Source: Shewanella atlantica
GTDB lineage: Bacteria > Pseudomonadota > Gammaproteobacteria > Enterobacterales > Shewanellaceae
Assembly: GCF_003966265.1 (NCBI RefSeq)
Contig: NZ_RXNV01000002.1
Coordinates: forward strand, 372,001 to 436,000
Length of the DNA: 64,000 nucleotides
Direction: 5' to 3'
Positions 26,868 to 35,538 of this stretch are shown here, piece by piece. The translations under genes and the position numbers were made by a program. The first letter of the stretch is position 1, and every line of letters starts with the position of its first letter. The notes beneath the pieces were generated by a model. It was not told the origin of the DNA, did not search any database, and saw nothing but the letters and a program-made list of their open reading frames with translations.

Positions 26868-27683
26868 TCAATCCATAGGTAAACCCGCTTCAACATAGGC
26901 TTTTACGCCGCCATCCATAAAGTAATAATTCTCTACACCCACTTTTTCAATTAAGTATTGTAACCAGGGAGTTTGCTTGCCTACAGCATCATAAAACAAG
27001 ATAGTTTGCTGATTCTTTTTGGCCTTACGTAAAAGCCCGAAAACTTTATCTGATGATGCGACCCGGGTAACACCCTCGAGAATGACCGGGTCTCTGTGAT
27101 AATGCTCTCTGATATCGATAACCATCACCGACTTATCAATTTTCGCGACAAACTCACCGGGTGATAAAAGGTGTAACTGATACTTCTCGTTAGTGATAAG
27201 TCTATCTTTTGGCACTGTCTCTTCGCCTAGAATTACCGCGGCATCAGGAAAAGCCTCAATCCAGCCAAATATCCCCAGATCCATGGTAGCCACATTCGTA
27301 ATGCCATTCTTAATTGCTTTATCACTCGCCTTATAGGATTTTTCGCAGGTTATGCCGTTACAGTAAAACACGATTGGCCGTGAGTCTTGCGCCCGTAATT
27401 TCTTAACCCTTGTAATAAAACCGGCATTTGAAATAGAAATATTGATCGCACCTTTGATGTGTAGCGTGTCGTATTCATACTGGGAGCGCACGTCGATGAC
27501 GAGGGTACTTTCCAACTGTTTATATAACGTATGATGATCGATAATCGGTATATCTTTATAAATGGAGCGCAGTGGAAAGTTAGCGTCAACTTGTTCCGCT
27601 TGGGGCTCTGTGGCCAATACTGGTGCTAATAAGCAGCTCATTATTAGCGAAAGTAATCCAATCCAATACCTTTGTAACTTCAT
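26868..27683 (-). CDS. periplasmic tandem rhodanese-domain protein
   Basis: The product has 271 residues from the ATG at 27683; a GTG at 27695 is also in frame. A signal peptide ends near PVLA. The first rhodanese domain (LVIDVRSQYEYDTLHIKGAINI) has the active-site loop FYCNGITCEKS with a catalytic-type cysteine. The second domain (VMVIDIREHYHRDP, FMDGGVKAYVEAGLPMD) has FYDAVGKQ in the same loop, so aspartate replaces cysteine and it is probably inactive. It may transfer or sense sulfur species in the periplasm. No sulfur genes are adjacent, so the role is open. Confidence 0.85.
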   Translation of the reverse strand: MKLQRYWIGLLSLIMSCLLAPVLATEPQAEQVDANFPLRSIYKDIPIIDHHTLYKQLESTLVIDVRSQYEYDTLHIKGAINISISNAGFITRVKKLRAQDSRPIVFYCNGITCEKSYKASDKAIKNGITNVATMDLGIFGWIEAFPDAAVILGEETVPKDRLITNEKYQLHLLSPGEFVAKIDKSVMVIDIREHYHRDPVILEGVTRVASSDKVFGLLRKAKKNQQTILFYDAVGKQTPWLQYLIEKVGVENYYFMDGGVKAYVEAGLPMD

Positions 27684-27946
27684 CTTCGCACCCACTTACA
27701 ATCAGTGCCTGGTCCTTGCTAGTCAGACCGGACATAAGTATTAATTAAGCATAGTAAAAAAGACGGGAACCTTCTTAATGTTGGGTTTTGGCTTGCGGGT
27801 GAGGATTCATGGTTTGCAATAGAAGATATTATAAATAGGGAGCTTAGTATCGAGAGCCGTTTGTTTTGAACACGGTCTCGATACTAATCCTGATTCTGAG
27901 GGCTGGCTTTAAGTGCGCTTTTTCCGGGTTGGTTTTCGGAGATGTT

Positions 27947-28024
27947 TTAATTTTTACTGGATGTGCTCATTACCAGTAGTACTGCAAAGAAAACGATTGC
28001 GCCTATCACTATGATTGTATTCAT
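27947..28024 (-). CDS. 25-residue membrane micro-protein
   Basis: The minus strand from 28024 reads MNTIIVIGAIVFFAVLLVM followed by STSSKN and a TAA. It is a single hydrophobic helix with a short polar tail. Its ATG overlaps the TGA of the upstream 59-residue gene as ATGA, and AAGAGGAACAAACA gives a fair ribosome-binding site. Small size limits confidence, but the coupling and clean membrane pattern favour a real gene. Confidence 0.55.
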   Translation of the reverse strand: MNTIIVIGAIVFFAVLLVMSTSSKN

Positions 28025-28200
28025 TGTTTGTTCCTCTTGAGTAGATGTTGGTAGATGAAATAAGCCCCTATTGTGACGATGATGAAGGGGACGACAGTTA
28101 TCGCTACGTTGAACATAAATTTGGTCACCGGAATGATGATTATGGTTGCCACAACCAAGACGGCTAGGGTGACCAAGGCGATAAGAGTGATCTGATTCAT
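28021..28200 (-). CDS. 59-residue two-helix membrane protein
   Basis: The minus strand from 28200 encodes MNQITLIALVTLAVLVVATI continuing into a second helix (VAITVVPFIIVTIGAYFIY) and a basic tail HLLKRNKQ. AGGAATTAGC precedes the ATG at proper spacing. The stop overlaps the start of the 25-residue gene, forming a two-gene micro-operon. It is too short for most automatic callers. The function is unknown; it could be a subunit-like accessory protein or a stress-induced small membrane protein. Confidence 0.6.
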   Translation of the reverse strand: MNQITLIALVTLAVLVVATIIIIPVTKFMFNVAITVVPFIIVTIGAYFIYQHLLKRNKQ

Positions 28201-28899
28201 GCTAATTCCTGAATGCTGTTCGATCTAATGTTGTACGAGTTAATAAACAACTGATTCAACGTACAAAATAGCGGCTAACGATTGATATTCAATAATAGTA
28301 GTATCCCAGTCACACCTTATTCTTTCCTTAATTGAATTTTAAAGTGAAAGAAAAGGAGCGCTTTAAAGTCAAAGACGGCGCTACGCTGTAAGTCAGAAAT
28401 GACGCTGCGCTATTAAAGCTGAGACGATGCTTCGCTAGAAGAGCTAAGGTGGCACTTTGTTGGTTGAGCAGGGATGACACTTCGTTATTGGAGCTTAAAC
28501 GACGCTACGCTGTAAGGGCTCAGACGATGCTGCGCCGGAATGACAGCTTCGCGGCTAAAGCCGACTCCTACAACAGGGTATTTCGTCACTTTGAATTCAC
28601 TTTAAAATCAGGTATCAGAGTTGGTTTGTGTTGTAGGTCATTCTTAATTCACTTCAGAATCCAGCATTGGTTTGTGTTTCCAGCTAATGGATTCCGGCCT
28701 TCGCCGGAATGACATATGAAGAACGGAATGACGTTCGTTGCTAGATGCTGGAACATACCTGATAAGTCAGCCTATAAAAATTCGCGACTAAAGCCGGCTC
28801 CTACAAAAATCATTACTTTGTAAATCCCGTTTAGAGTATTGAAATAGAGTTTGTTAATGATAACCTTTCTCAATTACAAGCTATTACTGAAAATTCAAA
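28201..28899. other. repeat-rich intergenic region
   Basis: No gene is evident. The region holds a degenerate tandem repeat (28375-28550), REP-family half elements near 28550-28575 and 28780-28805 (CGGCTAAAGCC...CTCCTACA), and an ATTCCGGCCTTCGCCGGAAT hairpin near 28689-28710. Confidence 0.6.
28375..28550. repeat. degenerate ~25-base tandem repeat
   Basis: About seven units of the form GACGCTACGCTGTAAGxGCTxAGA recur with a period of 24-26 bases (examples begin near 28375, 28400, 28424, 28475, 28500, 28524). Two similar units occur at 33822-33870. No conserved spacer pattern is seen, so it is not a CRISPR array. Confidence 0.6.
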
Positions 28900-29958
28900 A
28901 TGACAAAAATATTAAAAACACTCCACAACTGGGTAGGCTTTTTTATCAGTTTAATAATGCTGATTGTATTAACGACGGGTATCTATTTAGGCGGTACCGA
29001 TCTGCTTAAACGTATGGACGACAAAGGTCAGGTGTATTCTGCGCTGAGCCATGAAGAAAAAGCTGTTATCGCTGCGGATGTGCTGGCGAACTATCCGGAG
29101 GCATCAGGTGTAAAACTACCAACCGAAATGGCGCCTTATGTCGAGGCCTATTCGAGACAAGAGTCCACTTATCTAACAACTGACCTTGAAGAGTTAAGCC
29201 ATCAGGTAAAAAGTAAAGATTCTCTGCAAAGTTGGATGTTCTGGTTTCATCGTAACTTTCACCTAAGCGACCCAGGTAAACATGCCAATGCTATCAGCGC
29301 AATATTGGCAACTGTAATCATCTTTATCGGCCTTTATCTGTGGTGGTTGATAAGACGTGGTTTTAAGTGGAAGCATACACTGCCTAAAAATGGTAAAAAC
29401 AGTGCACTGATCAAGAGCCATATCCAGTTAGGGCTGATCTTTTCTATTCCGCTTTTAATTATGTCTATCAGTGGTGCCTATATCACCTATGGTGCCAGGG
29501 GGGATTCGACTCTTGATGACAATCGACAAAAGCCCACGTTAGCACAAGGCGATGACTGGAAGGCACAGATAGTCGCGGCCCAAAAAATATGGCCGGTGTC
29601 TGAGCTGGTTTCTGTCTCAAAGCCGCGTAAACCGGAAGAGGGGAGTTATATCTATTCACTGAGCTTTAATGGCAATAATGCCTTAGGTTTGATGCAGACA
29701 GACACAATAAAAATTGACCTTCACACGGGTAAGTTAGATTCGGCGCAGACCTTCAGTGACAAAGGGCTCGCTTATCAAGCTAAATACAGTGCCCGTTTCT
29801 TACATGATGGGGCCAGAATGCCTACCTGGTATTTGCTTATGCTGATCATTAGTTCAGTTGTCGGGACGTTAATGGTGAGCTTTGTGTTGGTGACCTTTGT
29901 GCGCAAGGAGGTTTTAGGCCGAATGAAAACAAGAGCTGCGTTTCGTTTGCAAAACTAG
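28900..29958 (+). CDS. PepSY-associated TM-helix protein (iron-uptake type)
   Basis: The product has 352 residues and four membrane helices: one after KTLHNWVGFF, one near residue 145 (ISAILATVIIFIGLYLWWLI), one near 185 (LGLIFSIPLLIMSISGAYI) and one near 320. Conserved histidines occur in LHNW, FHRNFHLSDPGKH and FLHDGARMPTWY. This is the PepSY_TM family, often found beside TonB-dependent siderophore receptors and thought to act in ferric-siderophore reduction. No receptor gene is adjacent here. It is a distant relative of the PepSY proteins at 5919-8521, without a reductase fusion. Confidence 0.82.
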   Translation: MTKILKTLHNWVGFFISLIMLIVLTTGIYLGGTDLLKRMDDKGQVYSALSHEEKAVIAADVLANYPEASGVKLPTEMAPYVEAYSRQESTYLTTDLEELSHQVKSKDSLQSWMFWFHRNFHLSDPGKHANAISAILATVIIFIGLYLWWLIRRGFKWKHTLPKNGKNSALIKSHIQLGLIFSIPLLIMSISGAYITYGARGDSTLDDNRQKPTLAQGDDWKAQIVAAQKIWPVSELVSVSKPRKPEEGSYIYSLSFNGNNALGLMQTDTIKIDLHTGKLDSAQTFSDKGLAYQAKYSARFLHDGARMPTWYLLMLIISSVVGTLMVSFVLVTFVRKEVLGRMKTRAAFRLQN

Positions 29959-30097
29959 TTTAGAAATGAATGATGGTTAAGAAAGATCAGATATAAGTCT
30001 GTTCGGGTTCCGGCTTCTTTGTTTCAACAAAGAAGCCGCATCTTCGAGATTAATGCTTGGCGTTTACAGACAAGGGAATGAATGATGCTATATCAAA

Positions 30098-30167
30098 TGC
30101 AGGACCGGCTTTAGCCGGGGATGACTCACCTTTGCAAGAGCCTTCGCGGCTAAACCCAGCTCCTACA
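30098..30167. repeat. REP-type hairpin, copy 3
   Basis: TGCAGGACCGGCTTTAGCCGGG at the left pairs with CGCGGCTAAACCCAGCTCCTACA at the right, the same family as at 10154-10222. Confidence 0.75.
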
Positions 30168-30243
30168 AAAGATAGATTCTGGCCTTTGCCGGAATGACGG
30201 GTGGTCGCTTGATCAAATGTGGGGTAAAAAATCGGTTTAGCTC

Positions 30244-30274
30244 AATCATTATCTACGTTTTTTTGATAATGATT
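30244..30274. promoter_or_regulatory. AATCATTATC / GATAATGATT inverted repeat
   Basis: Perfect 10-base arms are separated by 11 bases (TACGTTTTTTT). The half-sites resemble Fur-box hexamers (GATAAT/ATTATC), but the spacing is not that of a standard 19-base Fur box. It lies about 90 bases before the nitroreductase start and could be a regulator site or a weak hairpin. Confidence 0.3.
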
Positions 30275-30365
30275 CAATGATTAGGCTATTTTTAGTTAGG
30301 GTATTTTGAATTAAACTCTTTTCCATGCTCAAATTAAAGATGGTTTATTAGAGGAATAGAAATAC

Positions 30366-31043
30366 ATGGCTACGACTATGACGACAACGACTCACCCTAT
30401 CATTACCGACCTAAACAAGCGCCATACGGTAAAAAAATACGATGCATCAAAGCGTATACCACAAACCGATCTCGATATATTGTATGAGGCGATGCGTTTA
30501 TCTGCTTCTTCAATTAACTCTCAGCCATGGAAGTTTATTGTGATCGAGAGTGATGATGCAAAGCAGCGCATGCATGAGACATTTGCCAATAAGTATCAGT
30601 TTAATCAGCCACATATTAATGCGGCCTCACATATCATTTTATTTGCTCATAACCCTGCTTATACACGCGATGACTATGCAAGAGTGGTCGATAAGGGAAT
30701 TGAAGATGGGCGAACCAAACCAGAAAACAGAGAGCAGGCCTTTGGCGGTTTTGCGTTTGCCGAACTGAACACCAACGAAGCAGGTAACAATGCAGCCTGG
30801 ACCAAATCACAAACTTACCTGGCATTGGGTAATACCATGCATGTCCTGGCTCGATTAGGTATTGATTCCACTCCAATGGAAGGTATCGATAGTGAGCTGG
30901 TCGGTGATATTTTCAAACAGGAATTGGATGGATTTGTATGTGAAGTGGCATTAGCGATTGGATATCATCACTCGGAAGAGGACTACAATGCGAGTTTACC
31001 TAAGTCTCGTTTAGCTATTCAGGATGTTCTTGAAGTCATCTAA
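30366..31043 (+). CDS. nfsB: oxygen-insensitive NAD(P)H nitroreductase, NfsB-like
   Basis: The product has 225 residues and aligns by eye with NfsB along its length: KRHTVKKYDASKRIP, RLSASSINSQPWKFIVIES (FMN binding), the YLALGNTMHVLARLGIDSTPMEG region and the C-terminal GYHHSEEDYNASLPKSRL. It is an FMN enzyme that reduces nitro compounds and quinones in the cytoplasm. GAGGAA lies about 10 bases before the ATG. It is flanked by spacers on both sides, so it is probably monocistronic. Confidence 0.92.
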   Translation: MATTMTTTTHPIITDLNKRHTVKKYDASKRIPQTDLDILYEAMRLSASSINSQPWKFIVIESDDAKQRMHETFANKYQFNQPHINAASHIILFAHNPAYTRDDYARVVDKGIEDGRTKPENREQAFGGFAFAELNTNEAGNNAAWTKSQTYLALGNTMHVLARLGIDSTPMEGIDSELVGDIFKQELDGFVCEVALAIGYHHSEEDYNASLPKSRLAIQDVLEVI

Positions 31044-31129
31044 GGCAAAAGGTGTGGCATCGAGTTTTACAAGGTTCCAGATTTAAGCATTAAGGCTAGT
31101 AGAATTATATAGGGTATCTAGGTGTTAGT

Positions 31130-31185
31130 GAATGTATGAAAAGCGTCTGGAGCGCTTCATCCCCTGGTGGTCAATTGACTAAATA
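31130..31185. repeat. type-2 hairpin repeat, copy 1
   Basis: The unit AATGTATGAAAAGCGTCTGG and its continuation AGCGCTTCAT...TGGTGGTCAATTGAC match the elements at 33771-33840 and 36807-36866. The core folds as GAAGYG-tctgga-CRCTTC. Confidence 0.6.
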
Positions 31186-31194
31186 CTTAGAAAT

Positions 31195-31226
31195 AAAAAA
31201 TGGAACCCTGTATGGGTTCCATTTTT
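31195..31226. terminator. bidirectional Rho-independent terminator
   Basis: An A-run, the stem TGGAACCC / GGGTTCCA with a 5-base loop, and a T-run give a terminator readable in both directions. It serves nfsB and possibly purA, which converges from the right. Confidence 0.8.
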
Positions 31227-31392
31227 AGTCGACAAATGCTCCAGCATTCACGACATTTCTTACTATTACCATCATCAGTTTTTCTGATTTTTTATAGTGT
31301 AGGTTGCAGAGTCTATCTTTAGTAAGTCTGTAAAGAATGGAAACCGGTTTGGGGTCCATTCTCAGTATTATTTACCCAGTGATTAGCGTTAA

Positions 31393-32649
31393 TTATCGCA
31401 GGATCATCTGGTCACGTTCAGGGCCTACAGAGACCATGCTGATTGGAACACCCATTAGCGCTTCGATACGTAGCACGTAGTGCTGTGCGGCTTCTGGCAG
31501 GCTTTCAAACGTACGACAACCTGTGATGTCTTCGCTCCAACCTTGCATCTCTTCATAGACAGGAGATAGGGCGGCAGTTTGAGGCCAGATTGGGTTTTGA
31601 GTATGTTCACCTTCGTAAGATACGCAGATTTTAAGATCTGTCATGCCTGTTAAGCAGTCAATCTTGGTCAGTGCGATCTCGGTAGCGGCTTGTAGCTCGA
31701 CACCATTACGGGTGGCGACAGCATCGAAGTAACCCATATCACGTGGACGGCCGGTAGTAGCGCCATACTCATTTGATGTTTCACGGAAGTTATCCTGCTC
31801 TTCCATCGCAGTCACTAATGTACCGGTACCTACAGATGAGCTGAACGATTTAGCCACGGCAATAATACGTTCCGGGCGAAGAGCGGGTAGTCCGCTGCCA
31901 ATACCTGCATATGCGGCTGTTACGTTAGAAGAGGTTGTCCATGGGTATTCACCATAAACAAGGTCACGACCTGCACCTAATTGAGCTTCAAACAGTAAGC
32001 TGGCATTCTTGCTTTGCATCACTTTTAGCGGCTCTGTCACGTTGCAGATAAATTCACGCCAAGGTGCCGTGACTTCTAATAACCATGCGGTCATCTCTTC
32101 GGCGCTTTGAGTGAAGTCGCAGCTTGGGTATAGGGCTTTTAACTGTGGCATTTTCCAGTCGAGCATAAAGCGAATACGCTCAAGTAAGACTTCAGGTTGC
32201 ATTAACCAACCGACAAGAATGCCTTTCTTCATGACACGATCGCCATATGCAGGTGCAATACCTTGTCTGGTAGAGCCGTAAGCACCATCGCCTAAACGTT
32301 CCTCTTCCAGAGTATCTTCCAGTGCGTGCAGTGGCAGACATAGGGTTGCACGGTCAGAAATGTGTAACTTGACGTTCACGCCAGCGGCTTTAACTTCTGC
32401 AATCTCTTCGGTTAACGCTGCAGGGCTGATAACCATGCCTGGGCCAAGGACCGCTGTACAGTCCGGGTTGAATATACCACTTGGCAGTTGATGTAGTTTA
32501 AAGGTACCAAAGTCATTGACGACAGTATGGCCCGCGTTATTACCACCTTGAAAACGAATGCTTGCAGAGGCATCTGCAGCAAGATAATCAACGATACGGC
32601 CTTTACCTTCATCGCCCCAATTAGCACCCACAACAACAATAGACGGCAT
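31393..32649 (-). CDS. purA: adenylosuccinate synthetase, second-type paralogue
   Basis: The product has 418 residues; it joins IMP and aspartate with GTP to form adenylosuccinate in AMP synthesis. The catalytic Asp13 and P-loop lie in NWGDEGKG, and His41 in GGNNAGHT is present, but the usual first His of GGHNAGH is Asn. Later motifs include GSTRQGIAPAY and TGRPRDMGYFDAV. The ATG at 32649 with AGGAG 8 bases upstream is preferred over a GTG at 32658. It is shorter and more divergent than typical gamma-proteobacterial PurA (about 430), so it may be an extra copy. A LysR regulator is divergent from it, unusual for a housekeeping purA and suggestive of conditional expression. Confidence 0.9.
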   Translation of the reverse strand: MPSIVVVGANWGDEGKGRIVDYLAADASASIRFQGGNNAGHTVVNDFGTFKLHQLPSGIFNPDCTAVLGPGMVISPAALTEEIAEVKAAGVNVKLHISDRATLCLPLHALEDTLEEERLGDGAYGSTRQGIAPAYGDRVMKKGILVGWLMQPEVLLERIRFMLDWKMPQLKALYPSCDFTQSAEEMTAWLLEVTAPWREFICNVTEPLKVMQSKNASLLFEAQLGAGRDLVYGEYPWTTSSNVTAAYAGIGSGLPALRPERIIAVAKSFSSSVGTGTLVTAMEEQDNFRETSNEYGATTGRPRDMGYFDAVATRNGVELQAATEIALTKIDCLTGMTDLKICVSYEGEHTQNPIWPQTAALSPVYEEMQGWSEDITGCRTFESLPEAAQHYVLRIEALMGVPISMVSVGPERDQMILR

Positions 32650-32783
32650 ATCACACACTCCTGAATAATTAAGCGGCTATGCTAATTGAAATTCTTAGAT
32701 ATGAGAAATTAATAATTATTATCGGTTTGATAAGAATTTCATATATCATGGGCAGGTTATCTCTATTTTATCGGGAAAAGGGC

Positions 32784-33698
32784 ATGATCGATCTCAACTG
32801 GCTTAATACGTTTGTCACCTTAGCTAAGCATCAACATTTTGGTAAGGCCGCTGCGGCACTGCATATGACTCAGCCTAATGTCAGCCTGCATATCAAGCAG
32901 TTAGAGAATACGACAAGAGTGAAATTAATCGAGCGAAATCCATTTCATCTGACTGAAGCTGGCGTTCGTTTATTAAAGACCAGCGAAAAAACCTTAATGG
33001 AGTTGCAAGTTTGCCAGGCAGATCTCAACGCCATTAATGATCTCAGCCAAGGAACACTCACCATTGCGGCCAGTGACATCATCTCTCGCTTACTTTTGAT
33101 CTCGCCATTTCAACTGTTCAAAGCCGAATTTCCGGGGATCGATTTTTCGCTGTTAAATACCACCTCATCACAAGCATCTGAATTGGTTAAAAATGCACAA
33201 GCAGATTTGGGCTTTGTGATCGCTCAAAAAGAGAGTCAGCCGCTGCATTTTACTGAGTTACAACAGATACGATGGTGTGCATTAGGGGACAACCTGGCGC
33301 TATGGCAACGGGCAAAACTTGACCCGGAACTGGTATTGGAGAGTGAGCCTACCTTGATTTTATTAGGCCATGATACCCGTACCCGAGATCTACTCGACTC
33401 AGCATTGCCTTCGCTGAATCTGCCAAAGTATCGGATCATGGAGGTTGGCAGTGTCGATGCACAGATAGACTGGGCTGAAGCGGGCTTTGGCGTGGCGATA
33501 GTGCCGGAGTTTTCCATTTACAGTAAACGCAATCTCGAAAATCATCTCAAAACTCATCTCAAAACAGAGGTGACGCCGTTACCGGAGTTTCCCACCACAA
33601 GCCTAGGTTATATTGTTCGCCAAAACCAGATACTATCGAAGGCTATCAAACAGCTATTAAAATGGGTCGATGAGGAGATCATTCGCTCGCAGAAGTAG
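32784..33698 (+). CDS. LysR-family transcriptional regulator
   Basis: The product has 304 residues when started at the ATG at 32784 (MIDLNWLNTFVTLAKHQHFG). An N-terminal winged helix-turn-helix (KAAAALHMTQPNVSLHIKQLE) is followed by a LysR substrate-binding domain. The frame is open from 32679, but the extra residues do not fit the family. It is divergent from the purA paralogue with a 134-base spacer, the usual arrangement for a LysR gene and its target. The effector is unknown. Confidence 0.9.
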   Translation: MIDLNWLNTFVTLAKHQHFGKAAAALHMTQPNVSLHIKQLENTTRVKLIERNPFHLTEAGVRLLKTSEKTLMELQVCQADLNAINDLSQGTLTIAASDIISRLLLISPFQLFKAEFPGIDFSLLNTTSSQASELVKNAQADLGFVIAQKESQPLHFTELQQIRWCALGDNLALWQRAKLDPELVLESEPTLILLGHDTRTRDLLDSALPSLNLPKYRIMEVGSVDAQIDWAEAGFGVAIVPEFSIYSKRNLENHLKTHLKTEVTPLPEFPTTSLGYIVRQNQILSKAIKQLLKWVDEEIIRSQK

Positions 33699-33756
33699 GG
33701 GGACAAAGCTAAGTCGATTATTGTTCCTTACACAATCGACATTTCCACATCTGACC

Positions 33757-33870
33757 CATAGGGATATGGGAAATGTATGGGAAGTGTCTGGAACACTTCA
33801 TACCTTGGCGGTCAGTTGACGCTTCGTTGTATAAGCTTAGTCGACGCTTTGCTGAAGAAGCTAAGACGAT
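33757..33870. repeat. type-2 hairpin repeat, copy 2, with 25-base units
   Basis: GAAGTG-tctgga-ACACTTC forms a small stem, followed by TGGCGGTCAGTTGACGC and then two of the 25-base units seen at 28375-28550 (GACGCTTCGTTGTATAAGC and GACGCTTTGCTGAAGAAGC). This links the two repeat types. Confidence 0.6.
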
Positions 33871-33902
33871 ATAAAAAACGGAATGACAGAGCTATATCTA
33901 AA

Positions 33903-33972
33903 TGTAGGACAGACTTTAGTCGGGAATGGGTCTGCTTTACAAAAAGCTTCGCGGCTAAAGCACGCTCCTACA
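33903..33972. repeat. REP-type hairpin, copy 4
   Basis: TGTAGGACAGACTTTAGTCGGG at the left and CGCGGCTAAAGCACGCTCCTACA at the right show paired ends of the same family, with substitutions in the left arm. Confidence 0.7.
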
Positions 33973-34302
33973 AGTCGTTATTTTGAACTGATTCTTTCTG
34001 ATATGTAGAACCTAAATTTTAGAAAAATTGGAAAACTGGAGCCTGGAATAAGTCCGGGATGACGTTGAAAGATCGGAATGACGTAAGAAGTTAGATACCG
34101 AAATGAGTCCGGTATGACGGTTATGATGCCCAAGATGATGGAATAGATTCGAGTAGTCGGTTTGCCCTCATCATTTTTCCTGTTTAATTCGTATATTATT
34201 AGCCCAGATCAAGCGCATTTCTGCAATCACATATATCCTGACTATACTAGTAGCACATGATTGGCTTATGTTTAAAAAAGTAGTAATTTTGAGGTGTTAG
34301 AC

Positions 34303-35538
34303 ATGGAAGAAGCACGAAACTCTCAACCCGAAAATAGCGAAAACATGATTGATATGGACGCCATGGGGGATTTCTATGATGACTTCAAGACTGCTCATGA
34401 GACATGTGATTCTGTATTAATCGATTTAGAGCTGGATCCCTCTAACGCCACTCTGCTTAACTCGCTGTTCAGGTCCATTCACACCATAAAAGGCAACTTG
34501 ATTTATGTAGGGCTGAAAGATATTACACCGCTTATTCAGAGCGTGGAAGACCTACTGGATGCCATCAGAAAAAACCGCATCGAATACGATAGCCTGTTAT
34601 GTGATGTCGTTCTGCTCACGCTAGATAAAACTGAGAGTATGGTTCAGTCAAGAATCGATGACTTACCCAGTGTTTTGTCGGATGATGAGATTGACCGTTT
34701 GTGTATCAATATCAGCTGCATTGCCGATGTCGCACCAGAAGCAAGAATTGAATACATTAAAAAATGCTTATTTATACTGGACCCGGATACTCACTTAAAC
34801 AATAGCTATCTTAATCTATCCCTCGAGGATAAACCTCTCGTTTCCTCAACAACAGAGGAAAGTGATGAAGGCAGCCGTGAGCCTTTAGTTAATACTGATT
34901 ATTTAGTCGACAACCAAGTTGTTGCCGATAAAAATATTAGAGATGTGCTGAAAAGCCACGATATCGAACTTGATGAAGATATTCATTTCTTCGAAAGTCT
35001 AAGTAGCCCATTAGAAAACCGTTCTTTCTATTGGAAGGGACGTACGGTACGTCTACTGATGCTAGCGCTGGCGATGAATGACAGGTCAGGGGGACTGGTT
35101 AATCCAACTCAGCTAGCGGTTGCCGTGCTTCTACATGATATCGGCATGTCATTTTTACCTAAAACGCTGCTTACCAAGAAGGGGGTCTTCACCGAAGAGG
35201 AGCGACAAGCCTTATATCGTCATCCCAACTCGGGTTATCAATTACTCAGGGAGTCAGAAAGGTGGGCTCAGGCTGCTCAGATTGTTCTACAACATCATGA
35301 ACAGGTGGACGGCTCGGGTTATCCGAATCGCTTGAAAGGAGATGAAATTTGTCATGGGGCTAAAATTTTAGCCATTGCCGACACTTTCGATGCCAGATCC
35401 CATGAAAGAGCGCATCGCACGCTACTTAAGCGTCCGCTGGTTCGGACCATGAATGAGATCAATAACTTCTCAGGTACTCAGTTTGATCCGTTCTGGGTAG
35501 TGATTTTTAATCAGGTTGTATGTGAGCTTGAAGGTTAG
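34303..35538 (+). CDS. Hpt-HD-GYP signalling protein
   Basis: The product has 411 residues from the ATG at 34303, which has GAGG at good spacing; the frame is open from a GTG at 34294. The N-terminus is an Hpt domain with the phospho-accepting histidine in RSIHTIKGN. The C-terminal half is an HD-GYP phosphodiesterase with LLHDIGMSF (HD), a later HHEQVDGSGYP (the GYP motif) and IADTFDA. HD-GYP proteins hydrolyse cyclic di-GMP. An Hpt fusion puts this activity under a phosphorelay. No kinase or regulator is adjacent, so it must be fed by a distant one. Confidence 0.85.
   Translation: MEEARNSQPENSENMIDMDAMGDFYDDFKTAHETCDSVLIDLELDPSNATLLNSLFRSIHTIKGNLIYVGLKDITPLIQSVEDLLDAIRKNRIEYDSLLCDVVLLTLDKTESMVQSRIDDLPSVLSDDEIDRLCINISCIADVAPEARIEYIKKCLFILDPDTHLNNSYLNLSLEDKPLVSSTTEESDEGSREPLVNTDYLVDNQVVADKNIRDVLKSHDIELDEDIHFFESLSSPLENRSFYWKGRTVRLLMLALAMNDRSGGLVNPTQLAVAVLLHDIGMSFLPKTLLTKKGVFTEEERQALYRHPNSGYQLLRESERWAQAAQIVLQHHEQVDGSGYPNRLKGDEICHGAKILAIADTFDARSHERAHRTLLKRPLVRTMNEINNFSGTQFDPFWVVIFNQVVCELEG

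Larger units (their letters stand above)
29959..30365. other. intergenic with REP element and inverted repeat
   Basis: No gene is seen. The stretch contains a REP-type hairpin (30098-30167), an ATTCTGGCCTTTGCCGGAATG hairpin near 30176-30197, and the inverted repeat described at 30244-30274 in front of the nitroreductase gene. Confidence 0.5.
31044..31392. other. intergenic between nfsB and purA
   Basis: No gene is seen. A type-2 hairpin repeat is at 31130-31185 and a bidirectional terminator at 31195-31226; the rest is ordinary spacer. Confidence 0.5.
33699..34302. other. repeat-rich intergenic region
   Basis: No gene is seen. The region contains the type-2 repeat (33757-33870), a REP-type hairpin (33903-33972), short GGAATGAC-type fragments near 34060-34130, and the promoter of the Hpt/HD-GYP gene. 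Confidence 0.5.

Noticed and set aside
28375..28550. Tandem 25-base units as a CRISPR array
   Set aside because: Units are contiguous and degenerate, with no constant repeat plus unique spacer pattern, and no cas genes are present.
31393..32649. purA paralogue as a phage-type PurZ for 2-aminoadenine synthesis
   Set aside because: The catalytic Asp13 of NWGDEGKG is kept, unlike PurZ, and no companion base-modification genes are present.
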